The notes beneath the pieces are model-generated. The model did no database searches and had not been told where the DNA came from. It worked only from the letters and a program-made list of their open reading frames with translations. From Candidatus Altimarinota bacterium (GTDB lineage: Bacteria; Patescibacteriota; Gracilibacteria; BD1-5; UBA6164): a stretch of DNA of 53,224 nucleotides. Both the position numbers and the translations under genes were made by a program. Within the stretch, counting starts at the first letter, position 1. Every line of letters begins with the position of its first letter. Location: NCBI GenBank assembly GCA_030683605.1, contig JAUXPL010000048.1:1-53224 (forward strand). The letters are read 5' to 3'. Positions 21,271 to 33,165 of the stretch are shown one piece after another.

Positions 21271-21948
21271 TTAAGCAGCTTTTTTTTGAGTTGCATGTTC
21301 TATTTGTTTCATTTTATCTAGAGATTTAATATTTTTAGAAATCATAGTTTTTTCATCAGTTAATTCTGTAACTTTATTTTCAGAAACTAATACTTCAGAC
21401 TCTAATTTAGCAATTTTATCTTTTAATTCTGAAATATTTTTTTCTTCAGTTGTAATTTCTAAAACTATTACATCAGTTCTTGTTTCCAATTCATTTATAG
21501 CTTTTTCTAAAATACTTACCATAGTTCATACATTTGACATAGAATTTATAGTTTCACTAGCATTAATTGTTGTAAAGTCAATATTACTAGATCAATTATC
21601 TACAATAGGAGTAGATTCAACAATAACATCAGTATTTTCAGATAAATCAAAACTTAAATTACTTAATGTATTATCAATATTTTCTGGAGTAGAATTTGTA
21701 ACATTTTCAGATCAAAAGCTAGATAAATCTAAACTATCATCTATATTATTATTAACTTTTTCAGTTTTTGTATCAATTCAAAAATCCATACTCATATCAT
21801 CAAAAGTAATTAATTCAGAATCTTGTTCATTAGATGCAGTAGATAAATCATCATCTAAAATTATTGTATCATCTAACATTAAAGTGTCAATATTAGAATC
21901 TTCTTCTGATAATATTAATAAATCAGAATTATCATTTGTTTGAGCCAT
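21271..21948 (-). CDS. Acidic low-complexity protein with C-terminal coiled coil
   Basis: 225 residues, no recognised family. The first 130 residues are Asp/Asn/Ser/Thr-rich and probably disordered (SEEDSNIDTLMLDD, DDSLDLSSF). From residue 145 a strong heptad pattern runs to the end (ISELKDKIAKLESEVLVSENKVTEL). No signal peptide or membrane segment. The AT-rich promoter region on its 5' side is shared with ybaB, which reads the other way. A scaffold or cytoskeleton-like role is possible but not shown. Confidence 0.75.
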
Positions 21949-22076
21949 TTTATTTTAATTAAATTTTAATATACCAAGTTAGTTTAACATATTTTTTTTT
22001 TAATTGCAAAAATTTGAATTATAAAAAAAAATTATTATAATGCTTTTACAAATTTTAATATATAAGAAAAAAAAAT

Positions 22077-22400
22077 ATGGATTTTTCAAAAGCTTGAGAA
22101 ATGATGAAATTACAACAAGAAGCAATGAAAGTTAAAAAAGAATTAGAAAATACTTTTATAGAAGCTGAAGTAAATTGATTAGTTATTACTGTTAACTGAG
22201 AAATGAAAGTTGAAAAAGTTGATTTTGAATCGTTAACTCTAATACCAGGATTAAGTGATGCTCAAAAAATAGCATTAGAATCTGCAATAAAAGAATCAAT
22301 TAATAAATGAGTTAAAAAATCTCAAGAAGTAGCTGCTGAAAAAATGCAATGAGTTATGCAACAAATGTGAATGTGAAATCTTGGTTTACCAAATATGTAA
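22077..22400 (+). CDS. ybaB: YbaB/EbfC-family nucleoid-associated protein
   Basis: 107 residues, normal for the family. YbaB binds DNA as a dimer and often sits beside dnaX and recR; neither is here. Motifs: MMKLQQEAMKVKKELENT at the N-terminus, EAEVNGLVITVNGEMKVEKV in the sheet, and a C-terminal helix ending MQQMGMGNLGLPNM. Glycines of VNG are UGA. Stand-alone gene between divergent and convergent neighbours. Confidence 0.93.
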
Positions 22401-22430
22401 TAAAAAATCCCATTTTGGGATTTTTTTTAC
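22401..22430. terminator. Bidirectional terminator between ybaB and the TPR gene
   Basis: AAAAAATCCCA / GGGATTTTTT hairpin with flanking A and T runs. The stop of the minus-strand TPR gene overlaps its right edge. Confidence 0.88.
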
Positions 22431-23161
22431 CAATCTTTTTCTGATTCATTCAAATTATTATTTAATTGAGTATTATTCTGAAATTGAATTCAAAAATTAT
22501 TATAAAAACTTCTATTATATTTTTCTTCTTCATTTAATTTATTAATATAGTTACTAATATCTATTATTTCCTGATCCGATAATTGAATATCTTTTATATT
22601 TTCAGATTCTTTCATACCTCATAATTCTTTTTTATCATTATTTTCTTCATTTTCACTATTTCATTTATTATTTTCTGATTTTTTTTCTTCATTTTGTTCT
22701 TCATTATTTTGCTTTTGTTTATCTTGTTCTTCTTTCTTTTTTTGTTCTTCTTTTTTTTGCTTTTCTTCATTATCTTTTTTTTCTTTTTCTATTTTTTCCA
22801 ATTTATTTTTTACAAAAACATAATTAAAAACTACATCTATATTCTCTTCTTTATCAAAATTATTATTTATTAATATTTTTTTATATTTTTCTATTGATTT
22901 GATATATAGATTAATTTTATCTTGTATTTTTTGTTGTTTTTCTCATATTTTATAATAAGTATTTCACAAATTAAAATCCAAATTGGATCATGATAAAAAT
23001 TTTTCTGACTTATTATATAGTTTTAATGCTCATGAAAAATTAGAATTATTATAATTTTTATTTGCTAGCAAAAAATAATAATTTCATATAATATTTTTAT
23101 AATTAATTATAAAAAATGAAATTATTAATAAAAAAAATAGAATAATTCTTTTTTTCTTCAT
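22427..23161 (-). CDS. BatC-like TPR membrane protein of the Bat operon
   Basis: 244 residues. An N-terminal hydrophobic segment (residues 5-25) is followed by a tetratricopeptide-like unit (NSNFSGALKLYNKSEKFLSGSNLDFNLGNTYYKIGE), then a 60-residue run almost wholly of Glu, Lys, Gln and Asn (residues 120-180), and a short C-terminal helix. This is the arrangement of BatC/BatE-type proteins that close moxR-VWA operons. Its ATG overlaps the end of the upstream VWA gene by 37 bases in another frame, indicating translational coupling. Partner is presumably the VWA pair. Confidence 0.78.
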
Positions 23162-24096
23162 GTAAAATTGTCAAATAATAAAAATAAAATGAAAAATGTA
23201 AATGATATAAAAATAAATAAACGTGTAAAATCGTATCTATAATCTATATTTTGTTTCATATTTAATAAATTGATATTTTTAGTAATAAAATCATCTATTT
23301 GATCATAATTATCAAAATTTATAAATTGATTATAATTAAATTTATATTTTTTTGATATTCTAGTAAACTCTATATTATTTAATTTAGTAATTACATCATT
23401 TCACTGATAATTTTTATATAATATTTTTCAATACATATCTTTTCATATTGGTATTTTTCAACCTTCTTCAGAAGCTATTCATACAATATTTACAATTAAT
23501 CATTTTTTTTCTATAGTATTTAAAGCATTATTTGAAATAATTATTTCATCATCTCATCAATCTGATATTAAAACAACTAATCATCATTCATCATCACTAA
23601 AATAATTATTTAAACTATCAAAAACACTATTTAAATTTGTTCAATTTTTGGAAATATTTGAATTATTAATTGAAAATAATATTGTATTAAATAATGATAA
23701 ATCATTTGTAAATGGTAATATTTCAATTGCTTCTCAAGAAAATATTATTAATCAATAATTATTATTTAAATTTTTGGAAATATAAGTACTAATTAATTTT
23801 TTTCATAATTCTAATCTAGTTATTTTATTATTATCAATTCAATCATTAGAATTCATACTTTTACTTACATCAAGTACAAATACAATTTTTCATCACTCTA
23901 TATTTTCTATTTTTGATTTTAGTCATCATTTAATTTCAAATATATTTATAGAAATAAAAAACAAAGAAACAAATAAAAAGAATCATGAAAAAAAATTATT
24001 ATTTTTGCTATAAATCTTATATGTAAAATATCATCACAATAATAATATTAAAATAAATATTATTACTGACAGATTATTTAAATTTGAAAAAATCAT
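23125..24096 (-). CDS. Membrane VWA-domain protein (BatB-like)
   Basis: 323 residues. Two N-terminal membrane segments (residues 10-60), then a von Willebrand A domain with the MIDAS metal site: VLDVSKSMNS (DxSxS), the threonine of NGTNLNSVFDS, and LISDGGDDE. A C-terminal membrane segment (FIFISFTFFILFLLF) follows, so the VWA domain faces outside or is held between two anchors. It overlaps the TPR gene by 37 bases and lies 15 bases after the first VWA gene. It should form a complex with that paralogue. Confidence 0.9.
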
Positions 24097-24111
24097 ATTT
24101 ATAATTTGTTA

Positions 24112-25101
24112 CTAAATTCTCTTTATATATTTTAATATTATAAATGATAAGAATAATACAATTAAAATATAAACAAAATAATTATATTTATCTTTATTTA
24201 CGTATATATTATTTGATACAATTTCTCTTTTTTCCAATTTGGAAATAGTATCAAATATATTTTCTAATGATTCTTTATCTCTAGCTAAAAAAAATTTTCA
24301 ATTAGTATTATTTGCTATTATTTTTAATACTTCTTCATTTACTCATCATATTTCCATTTGTTCTATTTGTCACATAGGATTTGTAATTGATATAGTTGTT
24401 TTTTTATCTCATCAAATTCAAATAGTATATATTCTAATTTTTCATCAGAATTCTTGCTTTATATATGACAATGCAGCTAATGGATTGATTCACTTATTAG
24501 CTTCTCAATCTGTTACCAATATTATAACTTTTTCTCTATTATCACCATTATAAAGTAGTTTTCAAGCCAGTATTAATGCATCTCAAGTAGCTGTTCATTG
24601 CATTTCAAAATAATTTTGATTTATAGTATTTATAGTAATATTTTTTATAGTTTTTTTTATAATTTCATAATCAAAACTTAATGGTAATGATGTAAATACT
24701 TTTCAGGAATAAACTATAAATCATACTCTGTCACTCTCTATTTTATCGACAAATTGTCATATAACTTCTTTTGCAACTTCCAATCTATTAGGTTCCAAAT
24801 CTTGAGCAATCATTGAATATGAAATATCTAATATTATTTGAATATCAATACCTTTTTTTGTTACTTTTTCCAATTTATTTTCTATAACAGGTTTAGAAAA
24901 AATTATTATAAATAATAAAAATATACTAAAAATTAAAACATAATATAATTTGTAATACTTTGTATTATTTTTATAAATAATTTTTATATCTTCTAATCAT
25001 GTAAAAATAATTTTTCTTCATCACTTAAAATACAATAATAAAATAAATAAAACTATTGGTATAAGTAAAAAAAAATAATTTATATGCAAAAATTTAATCA
25101 T
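24112..25101 (-). CDS. Membrane VWA-domain protein (BatA-like)
   Basis: 329 residues. Two membrane segments at residues 8-25 and 50-65, VWA domain with intact MIDAS (ILDISYSMIAQ, GTATGDALILA, LVTDGEANKG) and a C-terminal membrane helix before KYIKRI. VWA domains of this class bind partner proteins through the metal site. It starts two bases after the stop of the preceding gene, so the operon is tightly packed. BatA-type proteins work with MoxR ATPases; their exact function is not settled, with roles in oxygen or stress tolerance reported in Bacteroides and Francisella relatives. Confidence 0.92.
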
Positions 25102-25103
25102 AT

Positions 25104-25628
25104 TTATTTTATATATTTTATTAGTTGTTCAATTATTTCTTTTCTATTATTTAAGTCATCTTTCTTATCATTGAATTCATTAAAATAACTTTGCTCAAAA
25201 ATATTTATAATATTTTTATCTATATTTATACTTTTTAATTCTTTTAAAGTCAATGTTTCACTATTCATAATTCATATAAGTGAAAAGTATTTTCTAAAGT
25301 AAGTATTTAATTCTGAGTAAAAATCTGATTTTTGATATTTCTCTAAATCCTTTTTTAATTTATTAAGTCATTTAATCAATAATTTCTTTTTTTCTAGTTT
25401 TTCATCCACTATTTTATTTAACTTAATATTTTTATCAACATAAAAATGATAATATAATATTAATAAAATTAATAAAAAAATAATTACAAACTGATATAGT
25501 AAAAAATTATTTAAATTAATTAAAGGTCATCTTATTCATTTAATATCATCATTTGATGCAAAAGATATTAAGAAATTACTAGAGTAAATAAAAACAATGT
25601 AAATAAATGTAAAAATATTTTTTATCAT
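25104..25628 (-). CDS. Membrane protein of the Bat operon (DUF4381-like)
   Basis: 174 residues. A signal-like N-terminus (residues 1-25), one further membrane segment (residues 40-58: LLYQFVIIFLLILLILYYHF), then a cytoplasmic helical tail with FYSELNTYFRKYFSLIG and TLTLKELKSI. Size, topology and position between DUF58 and the first VWA gene match DUF4381-type proteins of MoxR operons, though sequence identity to that family is only inferred. Confidence 0.65.
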
Positions 25629-25641
25629 AGTAAATTTATTA

Positions 25642-26514
25642 TTAAAATAATTTATAAAACTCTTTATATATATTTTTAGTTTCATCTAAAAGAATATATC
25701 TTCATCAATTTCTCAAAACAAATTTTCTTAATTCATTAATCTTAAATTTTCTTAACTCTATATACTTTTTTACATTTTCTAAATTATCTAAATCTAAAAA
25801 AATATTTTTTGTTCAATTTGTTAATCAAGAAATACCATCTCATGATAAATTATTCTCAAATGAATTAAATATATTACAAAAAATTAAATCATTTTTTACT
25901 CATAATATTTTTAAATCTTTCAAATCAATATCTAATTTATCACTCAAGTAAAAAACAAGTGAGTTTTTAATTCTTAGTGAATTGAAATAATTCAATCAAT
26001 TATTATCAATTTTTTCAATTGTTTTTTTTCTAAATAAATCTTTTATATTAAATCATTCTTTATAATTAGTAAATTTATCTAAGTTATTTACAATATTAAT
26101 AAAGTTTTGTTTTCATTTTTTTGCTATATTTATATTTTTTTTATTAGAATCAAATATAAAAGCTCATACTTTGTCTCAATTTTTTATTGCTGAAAATCAT
26201 ATTAAATATATTAATTCATAAACTAAATCAATTTTTTCATTTTTTAATCAAATATTAAAAAATGAATCGTTCAAATCAATCAAAAAATATACACTTAATT
26301 CCCTTTCTTCTTCAAATAATTTAACTAATATTTTTCATTCCCTATCTGATTTTACAAAATCAATATTTTTAACACTATCAGAAAAATCATATTCTTTATA
26401 AGTAGCGAATTCAATCCCTCTTCACTTGAAACTTGTTTTATAATTTCATATAAATAAGCTATCAACTAAGGCGTTAGTCTTTAATTCAAGTAATCTATTT
26501 TTATTATCAGACAT
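25642..26514 (-). CDS. DUF58-family protein of the Bat operon
   Basis: 290 residues. The DUF58 signature is clear near residues 30-85: YKTSFKGRGIEFATYKEYDFSDSVKNID, then DREGKILVKLFEEERELSVYFLIDLNDSF, with the VWA-like fold start at LIDLNDS. No membrane segment. DUF58 proteins regularly follow moxR; here the gap is 15 bases. Some VWA-like metal residues appear degenerate (DLNDS in place of DxSxS). Confidence 0.85.
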
Positions 26515-26529
26515 TATTTGGAAAAATTA

Positions 26530-27459
26530 TTATTTAATTTCTACTAAATTTAAAATATTATCAATTACAAAATCTGGAGTAATTCATTCTGCTAATGATT
26601 CATAATTTAATATAATCCTATGCCTTAAAACTCATTTTAACATAAATTTAATATCTTCTGGAATAACAAAATCTCTTCATTCCAAAAAAGCATTAGCTTT
26701 AGATACTTTTATCAATGCAATGGAAGCTCTTGGTGATGCTCAATATAATAAATATTGCTTGATTTCAGGATTATTTCTACTACAAAATATTAAATCTTTT
26801 ACATAAATATAAATATTTTCTTCAACATGAATTTTTGAAATCTGATCTTGCAATAAATCTAAATCTGTCTTTTTAAGTATTTTATTTATTTTTATAATAT
26901 CATCTTTACTATACTTTTTCATTATTTCTATTTCTTCACTTTCAGTAGGATAATCTATAATAGTTTTAAGTAAAAATCTATCTAATTGAGCTTCAGGTAA
27001 TGAATAAGTTCAATCTTGTTCTAATGGATTTTGAGTAGCCAAAACCATAAATTGCTTATCCAATTTAAAAGTATCATCTCATATAGTTACTTGTCTTTCT
27101 GCCATTGCTTCTAAAAGAGCTGATTGTACCTTTGAAGGTGCTCTATTTATTTCATCTGCTAAAACTAAATTAGAAAAAATAGGTCATTTTTTTACAGAAA
27201 ATTCCTTCGTATCAGGATGATAAATCCTATTACCAATTAAATCACTAGGTAATAAATCTGGAGTGAATTGTATTCTATTAAAATTCAAAGATAGCACCTC
27301 CGATAATGTTGCTACTGATAATGTTTTTGCTAATCATGGAGCTCATTCTAAAAGTATATGTCACTTACAAAGTAAACATACCAATAATTCACGAACTAAT
27401 AATTCTTGTCAAATTACCTTTTTTGATATTTCTGCCATAACCTTATTTATTCTTTCCAT
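26530..27459 (-). CDS. MoxR-family AAA+ ATPase
   Basis: 309 residues. MoxR ATPases act as chaperones that remodel VWA proteins. Walker A is EGAPGLAKT, the Walker B region is [22 protein letters not shown], sensor 1 is LATQNPLEQ and arginine finger region AQLDRFLLK. The C-terminal lid has [30 protein letters not shown], all typical. It heads a six-gene minus-strand operon (moxR, DUF58, membrane protein, VWA, VWA, TPR) of about 5 kb whose promoter lies in the divergent region shared with the LCP gene. Confidence 0.95.
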
Positions 27460-27647
27460 AAAATAATGATTTTTTAGTAATAAAAATTTTACCTATAATA
27501 ATAATTTAAAAATAAAAATAAAGTTTTAGTATATTTTTAAATTGACAATTATTTTTTTATAAACTTAATAAAAAAATAAAAAAAATTGTAAAAATAAAAA
27601 AAAAATATACAATACTAATAATTGTTTTTCTATATAATTTATAATAC
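27460..27647. promoter_or_regulatory. Divergent promoter region between moxR operon and LCP gene
   Basis: 188 bases of almost pure A/T. For the plus strand TTGACA (27542-27547) stands 17 bases before TTAATA (27565-27570), a plausible but weak promoter. No clear operator was found; homopolymer A and T runs make other boxes uninformative. Confidence 0.35.
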
Positions 27648-29087
27648 ATGTGATTTAAAAAAAGTACAATAAAAAAGAGCCCTAATACTGAACAATCTGC
27701 ACTTATTCCAAATTTATTATGAATAATAGCAATAGTTATAATTATTTTAATTTGATTTTACTTTATACAAAATACACAAATTTTTGATTTTAAAATTGAT
27801 AAAAAAGATAGCCTTAATCCAAAAATTCAAAATAACAAAAATCAAGTAAGTGTAAAAAAAGAAATAGAGGAAAAAGAACAATTAAAATGAAAAATGAATA
27901 TATTAATTGTATGAAGATGATGAGGTTGACACGATGCAGCTGATTTAACTGATACGATTATTTTAGCAAGCATTAATTCTGAAGATAAAATTATAAGTAT
28001 GCTTTCAATTCCAAGAGATACTTATATACAATATCCATGAAAAAATAAGAAAAGTTATTGAAGAATTAATTGATTATATTCTAAATCAACAATTGAAAAT
28101 AAATCAAAAAAAATATGAATGGATAATCTAAAAGAAAAAATTACTGAGATGACTTGAGAAAAAATAGATTTTTATATTAATGTAGATTTTGAATGATTCA
28201 AAACTATAATAGATACTATATGATGAGTAGAAATTAATATTCCTGAGAATTTTGTAGATGATAGATATCCAGACTGAAATTGGTGATATAGAACTCTAGT
28301 ATTTAAAAAATGAACTTGGATATTTGATGGTGAAAATGCACTTAAATATTCTAGAAGTAGACATTCTACAAGTGATTTTGATAGATCAATTAGACAACAG
28401 CAGGTTATAAAAGCAATAAAAGATAAATTAACTTGAAATTATTTTTTAAAATCTCCATTAAAAATAAAAGCACTGTATAATGTATTTAAAGAATATGTAG
28501 ATACTGATTTATCTCTAACTACATTATTAAAAATTTCATATACTTTAAATACAAAATGAGATTATAAAATTGTATCTTCAAATTTGAATAATTCATGCTT
28601 TTATTGAAGCTCATCTTGTACTAAATGATGATTTTTGTATACACCAGAAAGAAGTGCGTTTTGATGAATGTCAGTACAATTGATTGAATGAACAAATATA
28701 AAAAATTTAAATAATTTTGAAGTTTTGAATAAATTTTCAGATATAGTATTTAATAATCCTAAAGTATTTACTGAAAACTTCAAAATTAATATATTTAATT
28801 GAACTAAATTAAAAAATACAGCATCAATAATAAGTAATGATTTGATAAAATATTGATTTAATATTCCTATGAAAAAATCAATTTGAAATGCTGATAAAAA
28901 TTACGTTAATTCAATTATATATTATAACTGAATTAATGAAAATTCAGATACAATAAAAGCATTAAAAAAATTATTTACATGAGAATTTAAAAAAACTGAT
29001 TTACCATATTTCTCAACTGATAATGCAGAAATAGAAATAGTTATATGAGAAGATTTTAAATGAAAAAATAATCCATTTAAATTTTAA
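27648..29087 (+). CDS. LytR-CpsA-Psr (LCP) family wall-polymer ligase with LytR_C domain
   Basis: 479 residues. LCP enzymes transfer polyprenyl-linked polymers onto peptidoglycan outside the cell. The N-terminal helix (PNLLGIIAIVIIILIGFYF) anchors the protein. The LCP core has MNILIVGRGGGGHDAADLTDTIIL, LSIPRDTY with the lipid-phosphate arginine, GVEINIPENFVDD, GENALKYSRSRHSTSDFDRSIRQQQVI. From residue 365 a LytR_C-type domain follows (NIFNGTKLKNTASIISNDL). The second codon is UGA. The penicillin-binding protein starts 9 bases after its stop, so both wall enzymes share a transcript. Confidence 0.95.
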
Positions 29088-29096
29088 TTTTAAAAA

Positions 29097-32000
29097 ATGA
29101 CAATTAACAGAAGACCTTTACAAAAAAGAAAATTTAATACTACATTTTCAAGTAAAATTAATTCTAAGACTCAAAGTATTCTAAATGGAAAAAAATGAAA
29201 AAAACCATTATTAAAGTTTTTAATGTTTTGATTCTGATTTTTCATAGTTTCTGTAATTCTAATATGGATATATATTTATACTACATATTTAGCTTGATTA
29301 CCTTGAGTTAGTGAATTAGAAAACTTGGAAATCGCAGAATCTTCAATAATTTATGATAAAAACTGAAAAGAGTTATATAAAATTTTCAAAGAAAAAAGAA
29401 CATATGTTTGATTTGAAAAAATAAACAAAAACATGATTAATGCTCTAATATCCATAGAAGATAAGAGATATTGGACTAATCCTGGAGTTGATGTATTATG
29501 ATTATTTAGAGCTTGACTTAATTTTGCACTTTGAAAATCTGATGATGTAAAATGAACATCTACATTAACTCAACAATTAATTAGAAATACAATAATAAAA
29601 AATGAAAAAAGTGTTGAAAGAAAAATAAAAGAAATGTATTTAGCATATAAGTTAACTTCTACACTTTCAAAAGAAAAAATATTGGAATTATACCTTAATA
29701 AAATTTCATATTGAAATAATGCTTATGGTATAGAAGAAGCAGCTAAAACTTATTTTGATAAAAGTTCTAAGGATTTATCTATTTTAGAATCATCAATACT
29801 AGCATCATTACCTAAGTGACCAACTTATTATTCACCATATAGTCATCCTGACAGATTAATATGATTTCCTTACATTTATTCATGAGATAAAGAAGATGAA
29901 ATAATAAAAGTAATTAATCAAAAAGATAAAGAATTAAATGCATTAATGGTAAAAAATTTAACTGATTTTATTTCTGGTTTAAAATCTAGTAGATTAGAAT
30001 GAACTGATAAAACATTAATATGTAATTTGGATGAAGATTATTTTAAAAAATCTATAATAATTGATTGAGATTGATGTACTGTAATAGCTTATTCAGAACT
30101 TATTACTTTTTTAAATAGTATTAAAATAAAAGTTGATAACAAATATATTGAATATGAAACTTGAAGAAAAGATAGAGTATTATGAAGAATGCTTGAAGAT
30201 AAATATATAACATTTGAAGAATACAAAGAATCAGTCGTTAATGCAATTTGATACACTTTTAATCAAAAAAGAGAGAATATTAAAGCACCTCATTTCGTAT
30301 TTTATGTTAAAGAGTATTTAGAAGAAAAATATTGAAAAGAAATAGTAAGTGTATGATGATTGAAAATATATACAACATTGGATTGGTCTTTACAGGAAAA
30401 AGCTGAAGAATTAGTTTTAAAACAAGCTAATTTAAATTCAAAAAATTTTGGTGCATCAAATGCTGCGCTAATAAGTATTGATAACAAATCTTGATGAATA
30501 TTATCTATGGTTTGATGAAAAGATTATTTTGATAATGAAAATAAATGAAATGTAAATATAATAACATCAAAATTACAACCTTGAAGTTCATTTAAGCCAT
30601 TTGTATACTCTATATGAATGTTTAATAAAATAGTATGAACTAAATCTCCCATTTATGATTTAGAAACAAAATTTCCAGGATGATATAATCCATCGAATTA
30701 TGATTGAAAATTTATGTGAAAAATGAATATTTCAACAGCATTAAATAATTCAAGAAATATACCTGCATTAAAAATGTTTTACTTAGCATGATGAGAAAAA
30801 AACATTGTTGCATTTATGAAAAAAATTTGAGTAAATTCTCTTAAAACAAATTGAACATATTGAGCATCATTATCATTATGAACTTGAGAAATGACACCTT
30901 TAGAATTAGCAACAGCATATTCAGTATTTGCAAATATGTGAGTTAAAAAAGATATAAACCCTATTTTTAAAATAATTGATTCAAAAGGTAATATAATTGA
31001 AGATAATAGTAAACAAAAAGCAAAAGAAGAACAAACAATATCAGAAGCACAAGCATATATAATAAATGATATATTAAGTGATACTAGTAGTCGTCCATCA
31101 TCATGGAATAAATATATAAGTATAAAAAATAGATTGGTAGCCGCAAAAACAGGTACATCAACAAAACAATATGAAATAAATTGAGTAAAACAAAAATATC
31201 CTAGTAATTTATGGACAGCTTGATATACACCTCAAATTACAACTATTGTATGGGCTTGAAATACTGATTGAAGTCAATTAAATAAATGATGAGATTGATT
31301 AAACTGAGCATGACCTATATGGAGAGACTATATGGAATTTGCACATAAGTGACTAGAAAATGAAAAATGGAAAAAACCATCTTCAGTAAAAGAAATATTT
31401 ATATCTGAAATATCTTGATTATTGCCAGATCCAGAAAAAACAGATAAATCTATGATAATTAGTTCATTATTTGTAAATACACCTACTACATATGATAGAA
31501 GTTATAAACAAGTAGAAGTGGATACGTTATGTAATTGAAAAGTTACGGAAAAAACACCAATAGCTGCTATAAAAAAAGTCACGGTTTTAGAATTAAATGA
31601 TATTGACCCCACAAATCCTGAATGGCAAGCTCCAGTTAGACAATGGTCAAAAACTGATTCATTTAGGGAAAAATATTGAATATTTACAGATTTAGTTACT
31701 GATGTAACTAATGAAGAATGTAAAAGAAGCTGAGCTGATTCTGATATTACAATAAAATCTATAATAAATGATAATGATGTATTATCTGCTTGAGAAAATT
31801 ATATTGAATTAGAATATAAAAGTATAAACCCTATAATAAAAATTGAAATACTTATAGATGATATGATTGTAGATGAAATAAAGATTGATAATAAAAATAA
31901 ATGAACTTATGCTTGAAATATATTTATACCAGTTTCAAAAGCATGAAAGCAATCAAAAATAGTATTTAGAGCTGTAGATGAGCAATATTTCTCTAATACA

Positions 32001-32327
32001 GTAAGTAGAAATGTATTAATAGTAAAAAAAGATACATTAACAACAAAAATAGAACTAATAAACCCTATTGATTGAAGTATAACATTATATAGTAAAGATT
32101 ATTTTAATCTAAAAGCTAAAATAAATGATAATACAGCTATTGATACTATAAATATATTATTAGATTGAGTTATAATTAAATCATGAATTACTGATAGAAA
32201 TATAGTATTCCCAATAAATTCAGAAAAAAATATGACTATTTGAAGCCATATAATAAGCATAGAAGTTATTGATAAAAATTGAAATAAAACTAATAAAGAT
32301 ATTAAAGTTGAAGTAATTGAAGGATAA
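29097..32327 (+). CDS. Class A penicillin-binding protein (transglycosylase/transpeptidase) with C-terminal Ig-like tail
   Basis: 1076 residues, longer than the usual 700-850. After a basic cytoplasmic tail and a membrane helix (residues 45-65) the GT51 glycosyltransferase has catalytic E121 in SIEDKRYW, then [12 protein letters not shown] and the [12 protein letters not shown] block. The transpeptidase has SSFK (S497, K500), S552-R-N554, and K684-T-G686. About 300 residues after the transpeptidase appear beta-rich and repeat-like ([17 protein letters not shown]), probably Ig-like wall-binding domains. It polymerises and cross-links peptidoglycan. The LCP partner precedes it, and a strong terminator follows. 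Confidence 0.95.
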
Positions 32328-32369
32328 AATAAAGCCTTAGCCTAAAAGTTATAACAATTAAAATTAATT

Positions 32370-32406
32370 CAAAAAAAAGAGTTTTTCACGAAAACTCTTT
32401 TTTTAT
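32370..32406 (+). terminator. Intrinsic terminator after the penicillin-binding protein gene
   Basis: AAAAAAAAGAGTTTTT-CACG-AAAACTCTTTTTTT hairpin with a long T-run. Confidence 0.88.
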
Positions 32407-32422
32407 TTATGAAAAATTAAAA

Positions 32423-32472
32423 TAAGAATAATTCTCATTTTAATTTGACTTTTTTATAATTATTAATATCAT
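32423..32472 (+). promoter_or_regulatory. Fur/PerR-like box and promoter of the peroxiredoxin gene
   Basis: TAAGAAT-A-ATTCTCA (32423-32437) is a 7-1-7 inverted repeat with six of seven arm positions matching, the geometry of Fur-family operators. It sits directly upstream of TTGACT (32445-32450), which is 16 bases before TATCAT (32467-32472). Control of a peroxide-scavenging gene by PerR or Fur would be natural; no such regulator is in the window. Confidence 0.5.
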
Positions 32473-32518
32473 ATTATTAGAGATATATTCTCTAAATTTA
32501 TATTAATAATTATAAAAA

Positions 32519-33130
32519 ATGGAAAATTACGAATTCCCAACAATAGCAAAAATTGATAATGAAGCTCCTAGTTTTGATTTACCATTTTATAATCCAAAAA
32601 CAGATGAAGACGGTAGAATTTCACTTTGAGATTTAAATGGAAAATGGACTGTATTATTCTACTACCCTGCTGATTTTACATTTGTTTGTCCTACGGAATT
32701 AAAAGATATGGCTGAGCAAGAAGAAAAATTTAAAGAATTATGAGTTGAAGTATTAGCAATATCAACAGATACTATATTTTCTCATAGAGCATGGGTAAAA
32801 CATGAAAAATTAATGTCATGATTTCCTTATAAAATGCTTGCAGATCATTCTACTGAAGTAGCAGATATTTATAATATATTAGATGAAGAATCTGGTATTG
32901 CTTGAAGATGAACATTCGTTATTGATCCTGATGGGGTTCTTAGAACTATAGAAGTTACTTCAGGACCTTTAGGTAGAAATAGTGATGAATTAATAAGAAA
33001 AATTGAAGCATTACAATTTATGAGAGCTCATCCTACTCAAGCTTGTCCAGCAAAATGGGCAGTATGATCAAAAACACTTACTCCAAATATAAAAATGGCT
33101 GGTGAGGTTTACGAAGCATTAAATAGTTAA
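32519..33130 (+). CDS. Typical 2-Cys peroxiredoxin (AhpC/Prx1-like)
   Basis: 203 residues. It reduces peroxides with its peroxidatic Cys in FYYPADFTFVCPTEL and resolving Cys in HPTQACPAKW. The C-terminal extension and the RGTFVIDPDGVLR and LAISTDTIFSHRAW blocks fit the typical 2-Cys class. The electron donor (thioredoxin or AhpF) is not in the window. Single-gene unit with its own promoter, a Fur/PerR-like box and a shared bidirectional terminator. Confidence 0.96.
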
Positions 33131-33165
33131 TAAAAAAAGAATTCTAAATTAGAATTCTTTTTTAT
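33130..33165. terminator. Bidirectional terminator between peroxiredoxin and the YtxH-like gene
   Basis: AAAAAAAGAATTCTAA / TTAGAATTCTTTTTT hairpin, nearly symmetrical; both stops flank or enter it. Confidence 0.88.

Noticed and set aside
24239-24553. 104-residue open frame on the plus strand
   Set aside because: Lies antisense inside the first VWA gene, whose MIDAS motifs are intact.
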